A stretch of DNA of 64,000 bases from Frischella perrara (GTDB lineage Bacteria; Pseudomonadota; Gammaproteobacteria; Enterobacterales; Orbaceae). The notes beneath the pieces were generated by a model. That model made no database searches and was not told the DNA's origin. It was given only the letters and a program-made list of their open reading frames with translations. Position numbers and translations under genes: made by a program. Positions within the stretch are counted from its first letter, which is position 1, and every line of letters starts with the position of its first letter. The stretch covers positions 2,543,192-2,607,191 of the forward strand of contig NZ_CP009056.1 of assembly GCF_000807275.1 (NCBI RefSeq), given 5' to 3'. Of the stretch, positions 50,434-61,552 are shown piece after piece.

Positions 50434-50922
50434 TTAATCGATTGCAAAACGACGTCTAATTTGACGCAATAATGAAAATATCCAGATCCACAATACACCA
50501 TCAACAAAGCTGGATAAAAATATCATGGGTGTCAAGGTAATCGTTCGATAGATAGCGATCTGGAATAACAATAATAATAAATCATAACATATTGATAAAC
50601 CAAAAATAATAAAACATTGCTGCCATCGAGCTAAATTTCTGATTAATTGAAAACGAAAGAGAATTAAGTAAGCAATTACGGTAAAGATAAAAGCATGTAC
50701 TCCTAACATGGTCCCTAAAAAGAGATCGATAATAATTCCTGACAAAAATGCGGTCGTTATACCAACGCGATGGGGCAATGCGACAAACCAATAGCAAAGA
50801 ATTAACATCAACCAATGCGGTTTAAAAATATAAAATGATGAAGACCATGGCATAATTTGTAATAATAAACCAATAATAATGGTCACCCAAATCACCCAAT
50901 AGTTATGTGCGATATTATTCAT
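50434..50922 (-). CDS. mreD: rod-shape protein MreD
   Basis: A 162-residue inner-membrane protein, the same size as E. coli MreD, with about five hydrophobic segments. MreD links the MreB filament system to the elongation enzymes. The sequence is variable in this family but shows the FKPHWLMLILCYWFVALPHRVG start and GIIIDLFLGTMLGVHAF. It overlaps the end of mreC by 8 bases. The position between mreC and rng confirms the call. Confidence 0.93.
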   Translation of the reverse strand: MNNIAHNYWVIWVTIIIGLLLQIMPWSSSFYIFKPHWLMLILCYWFVALPHRVGITTAFLSGIIIDLFLGTMLGVHAFIFTVIAYLILFRFQLIRNLARWQQCFIIFGLSICYDLLLLLFQIAIYRTITLTPMIFLSSFVDGVLWIWIFSLLRQIRRRFAID

Positions 50923-51793
50923 TTGAGCTTATCTCTTGAGTTGTTTCGATAGGTGTAACTGCTTGGGATTTATTATGCTCATTCCATAACAATAGAAGAT
51001 AACGTAAACGTTTTAAATCAGCCGTTGGGGTCGCTGAAATCACTGGTGTAGAATCGTGCATATCAACTTTAACAGAACTCACCGTAGCAACAGGATAACC
51101 TTTCGGAAAACGCCCCCCCAATCCAGAAGTCACTAATACATCACCGACTTGAATATCGACATTATTGGGTAGAAAATCCAGTAATAGATCGTTATTACAA
51201 CCATTACCAACTGCCACCATTGTTATACCATTTCTCAGTACTTGTACGGGTATAGCATGTTGAGAGTCACAAATGAGAATTGCTCGACTGGTATTATAGG
51301 CAGTTTTAAAAATCTGTCCGACAACCCCTTTTTCATCAACAACCGGTTGCCCAATAAAAACCCCTTCTCGCGTACCTTTATCTAAGGTAATTTGGTAAGA
51401 ATAAGGGTTGGTATCTACCAGTAATACCTGTGCCACCTTTTTATATTCATCATTACGCAAAGGGGAGCCTAATAAAGTCCTTAATTCATCATTTTCTTTT
51501 TTTAAAGAATCTAAACGCACCAGATCACTTTGCTGCATTTGTAATTGTTCTTTTAATAAGACATTTTCGTCGAGTAATGCTTGATGCTTTGCCGATAAAT
51601 CATTTAACTCATTAAATGCCGATAGAGGGAAATTAGAAACGTAATATAAAGGAGAAATTGCACTATCTAAGTAATATCTGATAACCGTGAACGGTCGATA
51701 GTTAACATCACAAATAATTAGGGCGACTGATAATATCAATGATAAAAAAAGCCTTAATCCTAAAGGTGTACTTTTTGAAAATATCAGTTTCAT
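50915..51793 (-). CDS. mreC: rod-shape protein MreC
   Basis: A 292-residue bitopic membrane protein that organises the elongation complex in the periplasm and activates PBP2. It has one N-terminal membrane segment at about residues 12-30, a coiled coil (about 65-100) with DLSAKHQALLDENVLLKEQL, and two beta domains with GVFIGQPVVDEKGVVGQI and VTSGLGGRFPKGYPVA. The ATG at 51793 gives the usual MKLIFSKS start, with AAAGAG upstream; a GTG four codons earlier overlaps that site. The long Pro/Gln tail of E. coli MreC (367 residues) is absent. Confidence 0.95.
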   Translation of the reverse strand: MKLIFSKSTPLGLRLFLSLILSVALIICDVNYRPFTVIRYYLDSAISPLYYVSNFPLSAFNELNDLSAKHQALLDENVLLKEQLQMQQSDLVRLDSLKKENDELRTLLGSPLRNDEYKKVAQVLLVDTNPYSYQITLDKGTREGVFIGQPVVDEKGVVGQIFKTAYNTSRAILICDSQHAIPVQVLRNGITMVAVGNGCNNDLLLDFLPNNVDIQVGDVLVTSGLGGRFPKGYPVATVSSVKVDMHDSTPVISATPTADLKRLRYLLLLWNEHNKSQAVTPIETTQEISSNE

Positions 51794-51850
51794 ACAAACG
51801 ACCACTCTTTATTAAAATAATAAAAAGTGGTTTTCATGATTAAATAGTGA

Positions 51851-53270
<1,420 letters not shown>

Positions 53271-53735
53271 ATGGATATACGCAAAATAAAAAAATTAATT
53301 GAATTAGTTGAAGAATCTGGTATCTCTGAACTTGAAATCTCAGAAGGCGAAGAATCAGTTAGAATTAGTCGCGTCATTAATCAAGCTGCCTATCCTGTGC
53401 AAAATATTCACGTAGCACAACCGGCACCTACAGTTGTCAATGCGCCAGTTAATGAACCCGTTCAACCAGCAACAAGCGAAGCAAATGCTTGCGCAATGAC
53501 AGGACATACCATTAAATCACCAATGGTTGGTACTTTCTATCGTACGCCGAGTCCGGATTCTAAGGCCTTTGTTGAAGTTGGACAAACCGTCAATGTTGGT
53601 GATGTATTATGCATTGTAGAAGCAATGAAAATGATGAACCAAATTGAATCAGAAAAAGCAGGAACAATAAAAGCTATTTTAGTTGAAAACGGGCAACCTG
53701 TTGAATTTGATCAACCGTTATTCATTATTGAATAA
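53271..53735 (+). CDS. accB: biotin carboxyl carrier protein AccB
   Basis: A 154-residue subunit of acetyl-CoA carboxylase (156 in E. coli). Biotin is attached to Lys120 in [11 protein letters not shown]. The N-terminal [17 protein letters not shown] and the thumb-bearing [18 protein letters not shown] are both conserved; a Pro/Ala/Val-rich linker lies between. The ATG at 53271 matches other AccB proteins; an in-frame GTG at 53262 precedes it. accC follows after 64 bases. Confidence 0.97.
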   Translation: MDIRKIKKLIELVEESGISELEISEGEESVRISRVINQAAYPVQNIHVAQPAPTVVNAPVNEPVQPATSEANACAMTGHTIKSPMVGTFYRTPSPDSKAFVEVGQTVNVGDVLCIVEAMKMMNQIESEKAGTIKAILVENGQPVEFDQPLFIIE

Positions 53736-53799
53736 CTTTGATCATCTTTAATATGTTTCTATACAACATTAAAACTAAAACAGCGGCCTAGAGGTTTAT

Positions 53800-55146
53800 A
53801 TGCTTGACAAAATTTTAATTGCTAATCGCGGTGAGATCGCCTTACGTATCTTAAGAGCATCCAAAGAACTTGGCATCAAAACCGTTGCCGTTCATTCAAC
53901 CGCAGATAAAGAGTTAAAACACGTATTATTGGCTGATGAAAGTGTGTGTATTGGTCCTCCTCCATCTGCAAAGAGTTACTTGAATATTCCTGAATTAATT
54001 GCTGCGGCCGAAGTAACCGGTGCATCAGCGATTCATCCAGGTTATGGTTTCTTATCTGAAAATGCTGATTTCGCAGAGCAAGTTGAAAGCTCTGGATTTA
54101 TTTTCATCGGTCCAAAACCTGATACGATCCGTTTAATGGGTGATAAAGTGTCAGCAATTAACGCGATGAAAGCAGCAGGTGTTCCTTGTGTACCGGGTTC
54201 TGATGGTCCACTTGGAAATGATATTGAGTTAAACAAAAAAATAGCCAAAGATATTGGCTATCCGGTCATTATTAAAGCTTCAGGTGGTGGCGGTGGTCGC
54301 GGAATGCGAATCGTGCGCCAAGAAAAAGATCTGGAACAATCAATTAAGATGACCAAATTAGAAGCTAAAACAGCATTCAATAATGATATGGTTTATATGG
54401 AAAAATTCCTTGAAAACCCTCGTCATATTGAAATACAAGTACTATCCGATGGGCAAGGTCATGCTGTTTATTTAGGTGAACGTGATTGTTCAATGCAACG
54501 TCGTCATCAAAAAGTGGTAGAAGAAGCCCCTGCGGTTGGTATCACTGAAAAAATGCGCCAATTCATCGGTGAACGCTGTGTTAATGCCTGTATCGAAATT
54601 GGTTATCGTGGTGCCGGCACATTTGAGTTCCTATTTGAAAACGATCAGTTCTACTTTATAGAAATGAATACTCGTATTCAAGTAGAACACCCAGTGACAG
54701 AAATGATTACTGGTGTTGACTTAATTAAAGAACAGATTCGAATCGCGGCTGGATTACCTTTGTCTATCAAACAAAAAAATATCCACATCAAAGGTCATGC
54801 GATCGAATGCCGAATTAACGCAGAAGACGCTAAAACATTTATGCCTTCACCGGGTAAAATTACACGCTTCCATGCACCAGGTGGGTTTGGTATTCGTTGG
54901 GAATCACACATTTACGCTGGTTATACAGTACCTCCGCATTATGATTCAATGATCGGTAAATTGATCGCTTATGGTGAAACACGTGAGATCGCTATCGCAC
55001 GAATGAAAAATGCTTTAGCAGAATTAGTCATTGATGGTATCAAAACCAATATTGATTTACATATCGCGATAATGGAAGATGAGAATTTCCAAAAAGGTGG
55101 AACTAATATCCACTATTTAGAGAAAAAGCTAGGCATTTATGAATAA
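53800..55146 (+). CDS. accC: biotin carboxylase AccC
   Basis: A 448-residue ATP-grasp enzyme (449 in E. coli) that carboxylates the biotin on AccB, the first step of fatty acid synthesis. It has the [20 protein letters not shown] start, the glycine-rich ATP lid [12 protein letters not shown], and the metal and active-site segment [21 protein letters not shown] precedes the ATG. It closes the accBC operon, with a clear terminator after it. Confidence 0.98.
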   Translation: MLDKILIANRGEIALRILRASKELGIKTVAVHSTADKELKHVLLADESVCIGPPPSAKSYLNIPELIAAAEVTGASAIHPGYGFLSENADFAEQVESSGFIFIGPKPDTIRLMGDKVSAINAMKAAGVPCVPGSDGPLGNDIELNKKIAKDIGYPVIIKASGGGGGRGMRIVRQEKDLEQSIKMTKLEAKTAFNNDMVYMEKFLENPRHIEIQVLSDGQGHAVYLGERDCSMQRRHQKVVEEAPAVGITEKMRQFIGERCVNACIEIGYRGAGTFEFLFENDQFYFIEMNTRIQVEHPVTEMITGVDLIKEQIRIAAGLPLSIKQKNIHIKGHAIECRINAEDAKTFMPSPGKITRFHAPGGFGIRWESHIYAGYTVPPHYDSMIGKLIAYGETREIAIARMKNALAELVIDGIKTNIDLHIAIMEDENFQKGGTNIHYLEKKLGIYE

Positions 55147-55172
55147 ATCTTAATGCTATAGTTAAACTTTAC

Positions 55173-55198
55173 AAACCACCATCTTTGGTGGTTTTTTT
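55173..55198 (+). terminator. Rho-independent terminator of accBC
   Basis: Stem AAACCACC / GGTGGTTT with loop ATCTTT is followed by Ts, 27 bases after the accC stop. Confidence 0.9.
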
Positions 55199-55513
55199 AT
55201 ACCTATCATTTTATACCCATCAACAACTAATACTATGAGCATAACATTGCGTTGTATTCTTATGAGTTACAGGTAATTGATAAAATCTAACGATTAATAA
55301 ATTTATTATTAATTTTATAATAGCCTTTTTGTAAAAAAATCGCACAATAATCATTTTTTAGCATATAACAAAAATATTACTATTAAAAAGTAATGATCAA
55401 AAAGCAAATTAGCCTAGCTTAAAAAAGCGGTATATTAATTAAAGCTGTATTTATTTACAGTATTATAAACGTTATAATATTGATCAACGTAATATTCATT
55501 ATTGATAAAAAAT
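55199..55513. other. recN upstream region
   Basis: 315 AT-rich bases with no open frame. It contains the recN promoter and one LexA box near its downstream end; otherwise I see nothing definite. Confidence 0.55.
55445..55460. promoter_or_regulatory. LexA (SOS) box of recN
   Basis: CTGT-ATTTATTT-ACAG is a perfect match to the CTGT-N8-ACAG LexA consensus with an AT-rich centre. It lies 54 bases before the recN ATG. recN is among the most strongly LexA-controlled genes in E. coli, where it has more than one box; only one perfect box is visible here. Confidence 0.88.
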
Positions 55514-57175
55514 ATGCTAACTCAATTAACTGTAAATAATTTTGCTATTGTTAATCATTTAGTTATCGATCTTAATTCAGGAATGACTGCCATTACCGGT
55601 GAAACAGGTGCTGGTAAATCGATAGCCGTTGATGCATTAAATTTGTGTTTGGGTGCGCGTAGCGATACGTCTTTTATCCGTCACGGTAGTGATCGATTAG
55701 ATATTTCAGCACACTTTGTATTAGATGATACTCCAAGTGCACTAAAATGGCTTACACATAATCAACTCGATGATACTAATGAATGTATTTTACGAAGAGT
55801 TGTTAGTCAGGATGGTCGTTCAAAAGCCTTTATAAATGGCAGTGCTGTTCCTCTTAATCAGTTAAAAGAGCTAGGGCAAATGTTGATTCAGATTCATGGT
55901 CAACATGAACATCAACAATTATTACGCAGTGAGCATCAACAACTGATTTTAGATCAATATTTAGCTGATAACATTCTATTAGCTAAAATGAAAGAAGCGC
56001 ATCGTTGTTGGAAACAGACCAAAAATCTATTACAAGAATATGAGAAATCTCGTTTAGAACGGGATGCTCATAGGCAATTATTACAATACCAATTGAAAGA
56101 GCTTAATGAGTTTTCCCCTATTGAAGGCGAATATGAACAAATTGATGATGAGTATAAACGTTTATCCAATAGTGAACAGTTAATAACAACTAGTCAACAA
56201 TTAATTGATCTATTAGATGAAAACACCGAATTCAATATTCTTTCTCATCTTAGTCAAGCCAAGAATTTGGCGTTAAAATTGGTAGAGGTTGATCATCAAC
56301 TTGATAATATTACAACTATTTTAGAAGAATCATCAATTCAAATTAAAGAAGCTTGTTATGAGTTACATCATTACGTTGATAATTTGGATATTGATCCGTC
56401 ACGAGTAATGCAGCTTGAACAACGCATTTCAAAACAGATTGCTTTATCACGCAAGCATCAGGTAAAGCCCGAAGAACTACCAAAATTACATCAACAACTT
56501 TTAGATGAATTTAATCAGCTAAGTACCCAAGATGAGCAAGGTGAACAACTTAAGCATGATATTGAGAAATATCATCAACAAGTGATTGCTGTTGCACAAA
56601 AATTACATGATAAACGTATTAAAGTCGCTGCAACGTTATCTAAAAAAATCACTAAGAGTATACAAGAATTATCAATGCCACATGGTGAATTTAAAATAGA
56701 CATAACTTGGGATGAGCATAAATTATCCGAGACAGGATGTAGCCAAATTGTATTTTTGGTCACAACCAATCCGGGACAACCATTACAGCCGATTGCTAAA
56801 GTAGCATCGGGTGGGGAATTATCCCGAATAGCTTTAGCGCTACAAGTATTAACTGCTCAAAAAATGGAGACTCCGGCACTTATTTTTGATGAAATAGATG
56901 TTGGCATCAGTGGTCCAACAGCCGCTAAGGTAGGTAATTTATTAAGGCAATTGGGGCAATCAACCCAAGTCATTACGGTTACACATTTACCCCAAGTTGC
57001 CGGTAATGCTCATCACCATTATTTTGTCGTTAAGCAAACTGACGGTAAACACACCCAAACGCAAATTAATATACTTGATAATCAACAAAGATTATATGAA
57101 TTAGCCCGTTTGCTTGGTGGTGATAAAATAACCGACAATACCTTAGCCAATGCAAAGGAACTGCTTATTGATTGA
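55514..57175 (+). CDS. recN: DNA repair protein RecN
   Basis: A 553-residue SMC-like ATPase, the same length as E. coli RecN, which acts in double-strand break repair and chromosome cohesion. Walker A GETGAGKS is near residue 35. The middle (about 150-370) is a coiled-coil arm. The signature KVASGGELSRIALALQ and Walker B PALIFDEIDVGISG come near the C-terminus. The ATG at 55514 gives the usual MLTQLTVNNFAIVNHL; a TTG at 55502 precedes it. A LexA box upstream marks it as an SOS gene. Confidence 0.97.
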   Translation: MLTQLTVNNFAIVNHLVIDLNSGMTAITGETGAGKSIAVDALNLCLGARSDTSFIRHGSDRLDISAHFVLDDTPSALKWLTHNQLDDTNECILRRVVSQDGRSKAFINGSAVPLNQLKELGQMLIQIHGQHEHQQLLRSEHQQLILDQYLADNILLAKMKEAHRCWKQTKNLLQEYEKSRLERDAHRQLLQYQLKELNEFSPIEGEYEQIDDEYKRLSNSEQLITTSQQLIDLLDENTEFNILSHLSQAKNLALKLVEVDHQLDNITTILEESSIQIKEACYELHHYVDNLDIDPSRVMQLEQRISKQIALSRKHQVKPEELPKLHQQLLDEFNQLSTQDEQGEQLKHDIEKYHQQVIAVAQKLHDKRIKVAATLSKKITKSIQELSMPHGEFKIDITWDEHKLSETGCSQIVFLVTTNPGQPLQPIAKVASGGELSRIALALQVLTAQKMETPALIFDEIDVGISGPTAAKVGNLLRQLGQSTQVITVTHLPQVAGNAHHHYFVVKQTDGKHTQTQINILDNQQRLYELARLLGGDKITDNTLANAKELLID

Positions 57176-57286
57176 AATCATTAATAAATTTTTTATTTCG
57201 TAACTAGTTAACGTTTTCACGTCATTTAATTATTAATTTTATTTATGTTAAAATAGCTTATCGTTCATTAATGAGTAAGATGATAC

Positions 57287-58504
57287 ATGAACATAACCAA
57301 TAAACGCATTTTATTAGGCATTACCGGTGGCATTGCCGCTTATAAATGTCCTGATTTAGTTCGTCAATTGAAAAAAATGGGTGCGCAAGTACAAGTTGTA
57401 ATGACTGAATCTGCCAAACATTTTGTTTCCGAACTTTCCCTACAAGCCGTGTCCGGTAACCGTGTTTCTCACGATCTATTTGATTCGGCTGCTGAACTTT
57501 CTATGGGGCATATTGCCTTAGCAAAATGGGCTGATCTCGTTATTATTGCACCTTGTACGGCAAATATAATTGCTAAACTAGCACATGGTATTGCTGATGA
57601 TCTTTTAACGACGTTATGCTTAGCGACTAAGGCACCAATTGCTATTGCACCAGCTATGAATCAATATATGTATCTTGCTGAGGCAACCCAAACCAACATT
57701 AATACATTAACCCAACGGGGTTTCCATATTTGGGGACCTGATCAAGGTGAACAAGCATGTGGTGATGTTGGTCCCGGTAGAATGTTAGAACCACAACAAC
57801 TCTGCAACAAAATTGTGGCTTTGTTTTCGTCTAAATCATCATATTCACACTTAAACATTGTTATTACAGCCGGTCCTACTCAAGAAGCTCTTGATCCAGT
57901 ACGCTATATATCAAATCACAGCTCAGGTAAAATGGGCTTTGCTATTGCTAAAGCTGCAGCAGAATTAGGTGCTAAGGTTACTTTAATTTCAGGTCCCGTT
58001 AATTTATGTACTCCACATAATGTATTACGAAAAGATGTAACTACGGCGCTAGAGATGTACCAAACGACACTTGATACGGTTAAATCAGCTGATATTTTTA
58101 TCGCTTGTGCTGCTGTGGCGGACTACCGCGCAGCAACCATTGCCGATCAGAAAATCAAAAAACAAGACAACAGTGATAATCTCACTATTACACTCGTTAA
58201 AAATCCAGATATCGTTGCTGAAGTCGCTAATCTTAAACAACATAGGCCATTTGTCGTAGGATTTGCTGCAGAAACACAAAATATTGAGCAATATGCATTA
58301 AATAAACTTACCAGTAAAAAAATGGATATGATTTGTGCTAATGATGTCTCATTAACAACACAAGGATTTAATAGTAACCAAAATTCGCTTACATTATATT
58401 GGCCTACAGGTAAACTATCCCTGCCTTTAGTTGATAAGAATCGCTTAGCACAGCAGCTTATTAGTGAAATATTTAAACATTATAATGAGTATCATGATGA
58501 ATAA
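57287..58504 (+). CDS. coaBC: bifunctional phosphopantothenoylcysteine synthetase/decarboxylase
   Basis: A 405-residue fusion enzyme (406 in E. coli, formerly dfp) for two steps of coenzyme A synthesis. The N-terminal flavin-dependent CoaC half has the [20 protein letters not shown] segment with the active-site His, and the PAMNQYMY motif. The C-terminal CoaB half from about residue 190 begins [18 protein letters not shown] and has the KIKK lysine region near 289. The end overlaps the start of dut by 11 bases; coaBC-dut-slmA is the E. coli order. Confidence 0.97.
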   Translation: MNITNKRILLGITGGIAAYKCPDLVRQLKKMGAQVQVVMTESAKHFVSELSLQAVSGNRVSHDLFDSAAELSMGHIALAKWADLVIIAPCTANIIAKLAHGIADDLLTTLCLATKAPIAIAPAMNQYMYLAEATQTNINTLTQRGFHIWGPDQGEQACGDVGPGRMLEPQQLCNKIVALFSSKSSYSHLNIVITAGPTQEALDPVRYISNHSSGKMGFAIAKAAAELGAKVTLISGPVNLCTPHNVLRKDVTTALEMYQTTLDTVKSADIFIACAAVADYRAATIADQKIKKQDNSDNLTITLVKNPDIVAEVANLKQHRPFVVGFAAETQNIEQYALNKLTSKKMDMICANDVSLTTQGFNSNQNSLTLYWPTGKLSLPLVDKNRLAQQLISEIFKHYNEYHDE

Positions 58505-58955
58505 AAAAATAGATATTAAGATTTTAGATAAACGATTCCACAATGAATTTCCATTACCTACCTATGCCACTTCAGGTTCGGCCGGTATTGATTTACGAGC
58601 AATGTTTGATGAAACAACAGAAATTAAACCTGGCGAAACTATTTTAACGCCTACCGGTTTATCTATGCATATCGCTGATCCTAACTTAGCAGCGCTAGTA
58701 CTTCCTCGCTCTGGATTAGGTGCCAAAAATGGAATTGTATTAGGCAACTTAGTTGGTTTAATTGATTCTGATTATCAAGGGCAACTATTTGTACCGTTAT
58801 GGAATCGAGGTCAGCATCCCTTTACCATTGAAGTAGGCGATCGCATAGCTCAGTTAATTATTGTGCCAGTTGTTCAAGCCGAATTTAATATCGTTGAAGA
58901 GTTCACTACATCCGCTCGTGGTGAAGGCGGATTTGGTCATTCAGGTAAAAAATAA
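58494..58955 (+). CDS. dut: dUTPase
   Basis: A 153-residue trimeric enzyme that hydrolyses dUTP to dUMP, keeping uracil out of DNA and feeding thymidylate synthesis. The five dUTPase motifs are seen: [27 protein letters not shown], the GDRIAQLI segment, and the C-terminal [10 protein letters not shown]. The start at 58494 ([12 protein letters not shown]) matches E. coli; the next codon is also ATG. The frame is open further upstream inside coaBC, without conservation. It is tightly linked to coaBC and slmA. Confidence 0.96.
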   Translation: MMNKKIDIKILDKRFHNEFPLPTYATSGSAGIDLRAMFDETTEIKPGETILTPTGLSMHIADPNLAALVLPRSGLGAKNGIVLGNLVGLIDSDYQGQLFVPLWNRGQHPFTIEVGDRIAQLIIVPVVQAEFNIVEEFTTSARGEGGFGHSGKK

Positions 58956-58957
58956 TT

Positions 58958-59545
58958 GTGACAACAAAAAGAAAAAATCGCAAGGAAGACATCCTTCAAG
59001 CATTAGCAATAATGCTTGAATCTAACGAAGGTACACAGCGTATTACCACAGCAAAACTTGCTGCAACAGTAGGTGTTTCAGAGGCTGCGCTTTATCGACA
59101 TTTTCCAAGTAAAACGAAAATGTTCGAAAGTCTAATTATTTTTATTGAAGATACCCTACTTTCACGCATTAACTTTATTTTACAAGATGAGAAAAATACC
59201 GAAGCTCGCTTAAAGTTAATTGTCGCACTTATTTTAGGCTTTGCTGAAAAAAATCCCGGTTTAACCAGAATCATGACTAGTCATGCATTGATGTTTGAAC
59301 ATGCACACTTACAAGAAAGAGTAAGCCAGTTATTTGATCGTATTGAAACACAACTAAAACAAGTTATTCGGGAACGAAAATTACGCGAAGGAAATGCTTT
59401 TGTGACAGAAGAACGTATTTTATCTGGTCAAATACTCGCATATTGTGAAGGTATAATGGCTCGGTATGTACGCTCAGGATTCAAATATCTACCCACAACT
59501 GATTTCGAGATACGTTGGACTTTAATTTCCAGACAATTTATCTAA
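58958..59545 (+). CDS. slmA: nucleoid occlusion factor SlmA
   Basis: A 195-residue TetR-fold DNA-binding protein (198 in E. coli) that blocks FtsZ ring assembly over the unsegregated nucleoid. The HTH at about residues 27-50 reads [20 protein letters not shown]. Conserved later parts include [16 protein letters not shown] and [15 protein letters not shown]. The start is GTG, two bases after the dut stop. Last gene of coaBC-dut-slmA. Confidence 0.95.
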   Translation: MTTKRKNRKEDILQALAIMLESNEGTQRITTAKLAATVGVSEAALYRHFPSKTKMFESLIIFIEDTLLSRINFILQDEKNTEARLKLIVALILGFAEKNPGLTRIMTSHALMFEHAHLQERVSQLFDRIETQLKQVIRERKLREGNAFVTEERILSGQILAYCEGIMARYVRSGFKYLPTTDFEIRWTLISRQFI

Positions 59546-59815
59546 TCACAAAATAATGCCTAATGCAGGTGTGACTAGTATTCATCTGCATTCCTGCTCC
59601 TTATTTTAGCTACTTAAACAAGTTCGATAAGAATTAACTATTTGATTTATTTATAAAATGGATTATATTCTTACTTTGATGATAATAAGAACAAAAATTT
59701 GTAGAAGCTAGTCAGCAGTTTTATAGATAAGTTTATCTATCTGTTGCAGCGCCTTATCTGTTTAAATTCATTTTTATGCAGGCCGATAACCTGTTATTAA
59801 TAAAGAAGGTTAAAC

Positions 59816-60637
59816 ATGGAAATTATTAACAGAAGCATACAATTTTTTGAAAATTACGATAGCATCATTTTGGATTATCTTATCCATTTTGGCTTAGCCA
59901 TTTTGATTTTTATTGTAGGTCGATTTATCTCTATATTTGTTAGTAATCAGTTACGTAAAATTCTGATTCTTAAACAAGTAGAACCGACTATTATCAAATT
60001 TACGGCCTCTTCTTCTCGTTATACTATTATGGGGCTTACCTTAGTTGCCGTGTTAGGGCAATTAGGCGTACAGACTAGTTCTATCGTTGCTATCATTGGT
60101 GCAGCAGGATTAGCTATCGGTTTAGCATTACAAGGTTCATTATCTAATTTCGCAGCGGGTGTTTTACTCATTTTATTCCGCCCATTTAAAGTGGGTGAGT
60201 TAGTAATGGTCAGTAATATTCGTGGTACGGTGGATGCTATTCAAATTTTTTCGACAACTATTCTGACACCCACAGGTGAAGCCGTTACAATTCCCAATAG
60301 CCATGTACTCGCCACTAGTATCATCAATTTTACTCGCCAACCCAATCGACGAATTGATTTAACTATCGGTATTGATTATAAAGCTGATATCAAACAAGTG
60401 TATCAGATATTACTGTCGTCAGTCGAAAGAACACCCAATATTACTAAAGAATTAGGCATCATTATTCGTCTTGATGAGTTAGCAGCATCTAGTGTTAATT
60501 TTTTGGTAATGGTCTGGACTAATAATGATAATTACGGTCCGGTACGAACATTAATACTTGAGAATATTAAAATGGATTTAGATCATCATAATATCAATAT
60601 TCCGTACCAAACATTAGATGTAAATATTAAACAATAG
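59816..60637 (+). CDS. mscS: small-conductance mechanosensitive channel MscS
   Basis: A 273-residue inner-membrane channel (286 in E. coli) that opens on hypo-osmotic shock. It has three N-terminal membrane segments; the pore-lining third is the Gly/Ala-rich AIIGAAGLAIGLALQGSLSN at about residues 92-111. The beta domain has FRPFKVGELVMV and TIPNSHVLATSIINF. The C-terminus is a little shorter than in E. coli. AAGAAGG precedes the ATG. It is convergent with cysE. Confidence 0.95.
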   Translation: MEIINRSIQFFENYDSIILDYLIHFGLAILIFIVGRFISIFVSNQLRKILILKQVEPTIIKFTASSSRYTIMGLTLVAVLGQLGVQTSSIVAIIGAAGLAIGLALQGSLSNFAAGVLLILFRPFKVGELVMVSNIRGTVDAIQIFSTTILTPTGEAVTIPNSHVLATSIINFTRQPNRRIDLTIGIDYKADIKQVYQILLSSVERTPNITKELGIIIRLDELAASSVNFLVMVWTNNDNYGPVRTLILENIKMDLDHHNINIPYQTLDVNIKQ

Positions 60638-60675
60638 TGATTAACTAAATTTAATTAATAATTAAGTACTGTGAA

Positions 60676-60728
60676 CTAATTTCTTCTTAATAGATATAAT
60701 CATCTAAGAATAAACAAGAAGAAATTAG
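60676..60728. repeat. 13-base inverted repeat between mscS and cysE
   Basis: Perfect arms CTAATTTCTTCTT (60676-60688) and AAGAAGAAATTAG (60716-60728) enclose 27 bases. The second arm covers the cysE stop codon. It sits between convergent genes, so it may end or protect both transcripts, although the stem is AT-rich and has no T-run. Confidence 0.6.
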
Positions 60729-61519
60729 AGTACTTGATCCATATTAAATGCAGGTTTATCACAATTTGGATTGCCCACGATTTTAGCAGGCACTCCCGCA
60801 ACCGTAGTATGAGGTGGTACTGGATTTAATACAACTGAACCCGCCCCTATCTTTGCACCTGTACCAATTTCTATATTTCCTAAAATAGTCGCATGTGCAC
60901 CAATCATGACACCTTCACGAATTTTTGGATGTCGATCGCCATTTTGTTTACCTGTTCCGCCTAAGGTTACCGATTGTAATATAGATACATCATTCTCAAT
61001 AACAGCGGTTTCACCAATCACAATACCCGTTGCATGATCAAACATGACCCCACAACCAATTTTGGCGGCAGGATGAATATCAACCCCAAACACGATCGCA
61101 ATTTGGCTTTGTAAGAAAATCGCCAAAGCCTCTCGCTGTTGCCCCCATAACCAATGGGCAATTCGATAAGCTTGTAATGCTAAGAAACCTTTGTAGTAAA
61201 GTAACGGCGTAGAATATCGATTAGTTGCTGGATCGCGAACATAAACAGCAATAATATCGGTAATTGTGGATTGTATAATTTGAGAATCGGCTTGGTAGGC
61301 ATGACGAATTACTTCACGAATATCTAATGCGGGCATAACTTGAGTAGCTAATTTATTTGCTAGTATATAACTAATTGCACTAGCTATATCGTCGTGATTT
61401 AACAATGTTGCATGAAAATAACTTGCCAACATCGGTTCACATTTCACTAATTGATTCGCTTCATCACAAATAGTATGCCAAAGATCTTCTGGTTTAACGA
61501 TTTTTTTTTCTGTCCCCAT
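60725..61519 (-). CDS. cysE: serine O-acetyltransferase CysE
   Basis: A 264-residue hexapeptide-repeat enzyme (273 in E. coli) that makes O-acetylserine, the cysteine precursor. The N-terminal helical part ends near residue 140; the left-handed beta helix follows with VDIHPAAKIGCGVMFDHATG (catalytic His in FDHATG) and HPKIREGVMIGAHATILGN. The C-terminus stops at MDQVL: the last ~9 residues of E. coli CysE, which end in Ile and plug into CysK, are missing. It follows gpsA after 33 bases, in the secB-gpsA-cysE order. Confidence 0.96.
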   Translation of the reverse strand: MGTEKKIVKPEDLWHTICDEANQLVKCEPMLASYFHATLLNHDDIASAISYILANKLATQVMPALDIREVIRHAYQADSQIIQSTITDIIAVYVRDPATNRYSTPLLYYKGFLALQAYRIAHWLWGQQREALAIFLQSQIAIVFGVDIHPAAKIGCGVMFDHATGIVIGETAVIENDVSILQSVTLGGTGKQNGDRHPKIREGVMIGAHATILGNIEIGTGAKIGAGSVVLNPVPPHTTVAGVPAKIVGNPNCDKPAFNMDQVL

Positions 61520-61552
61520 AATCTAACCTGTAATTACAAGATGCATTATTTA

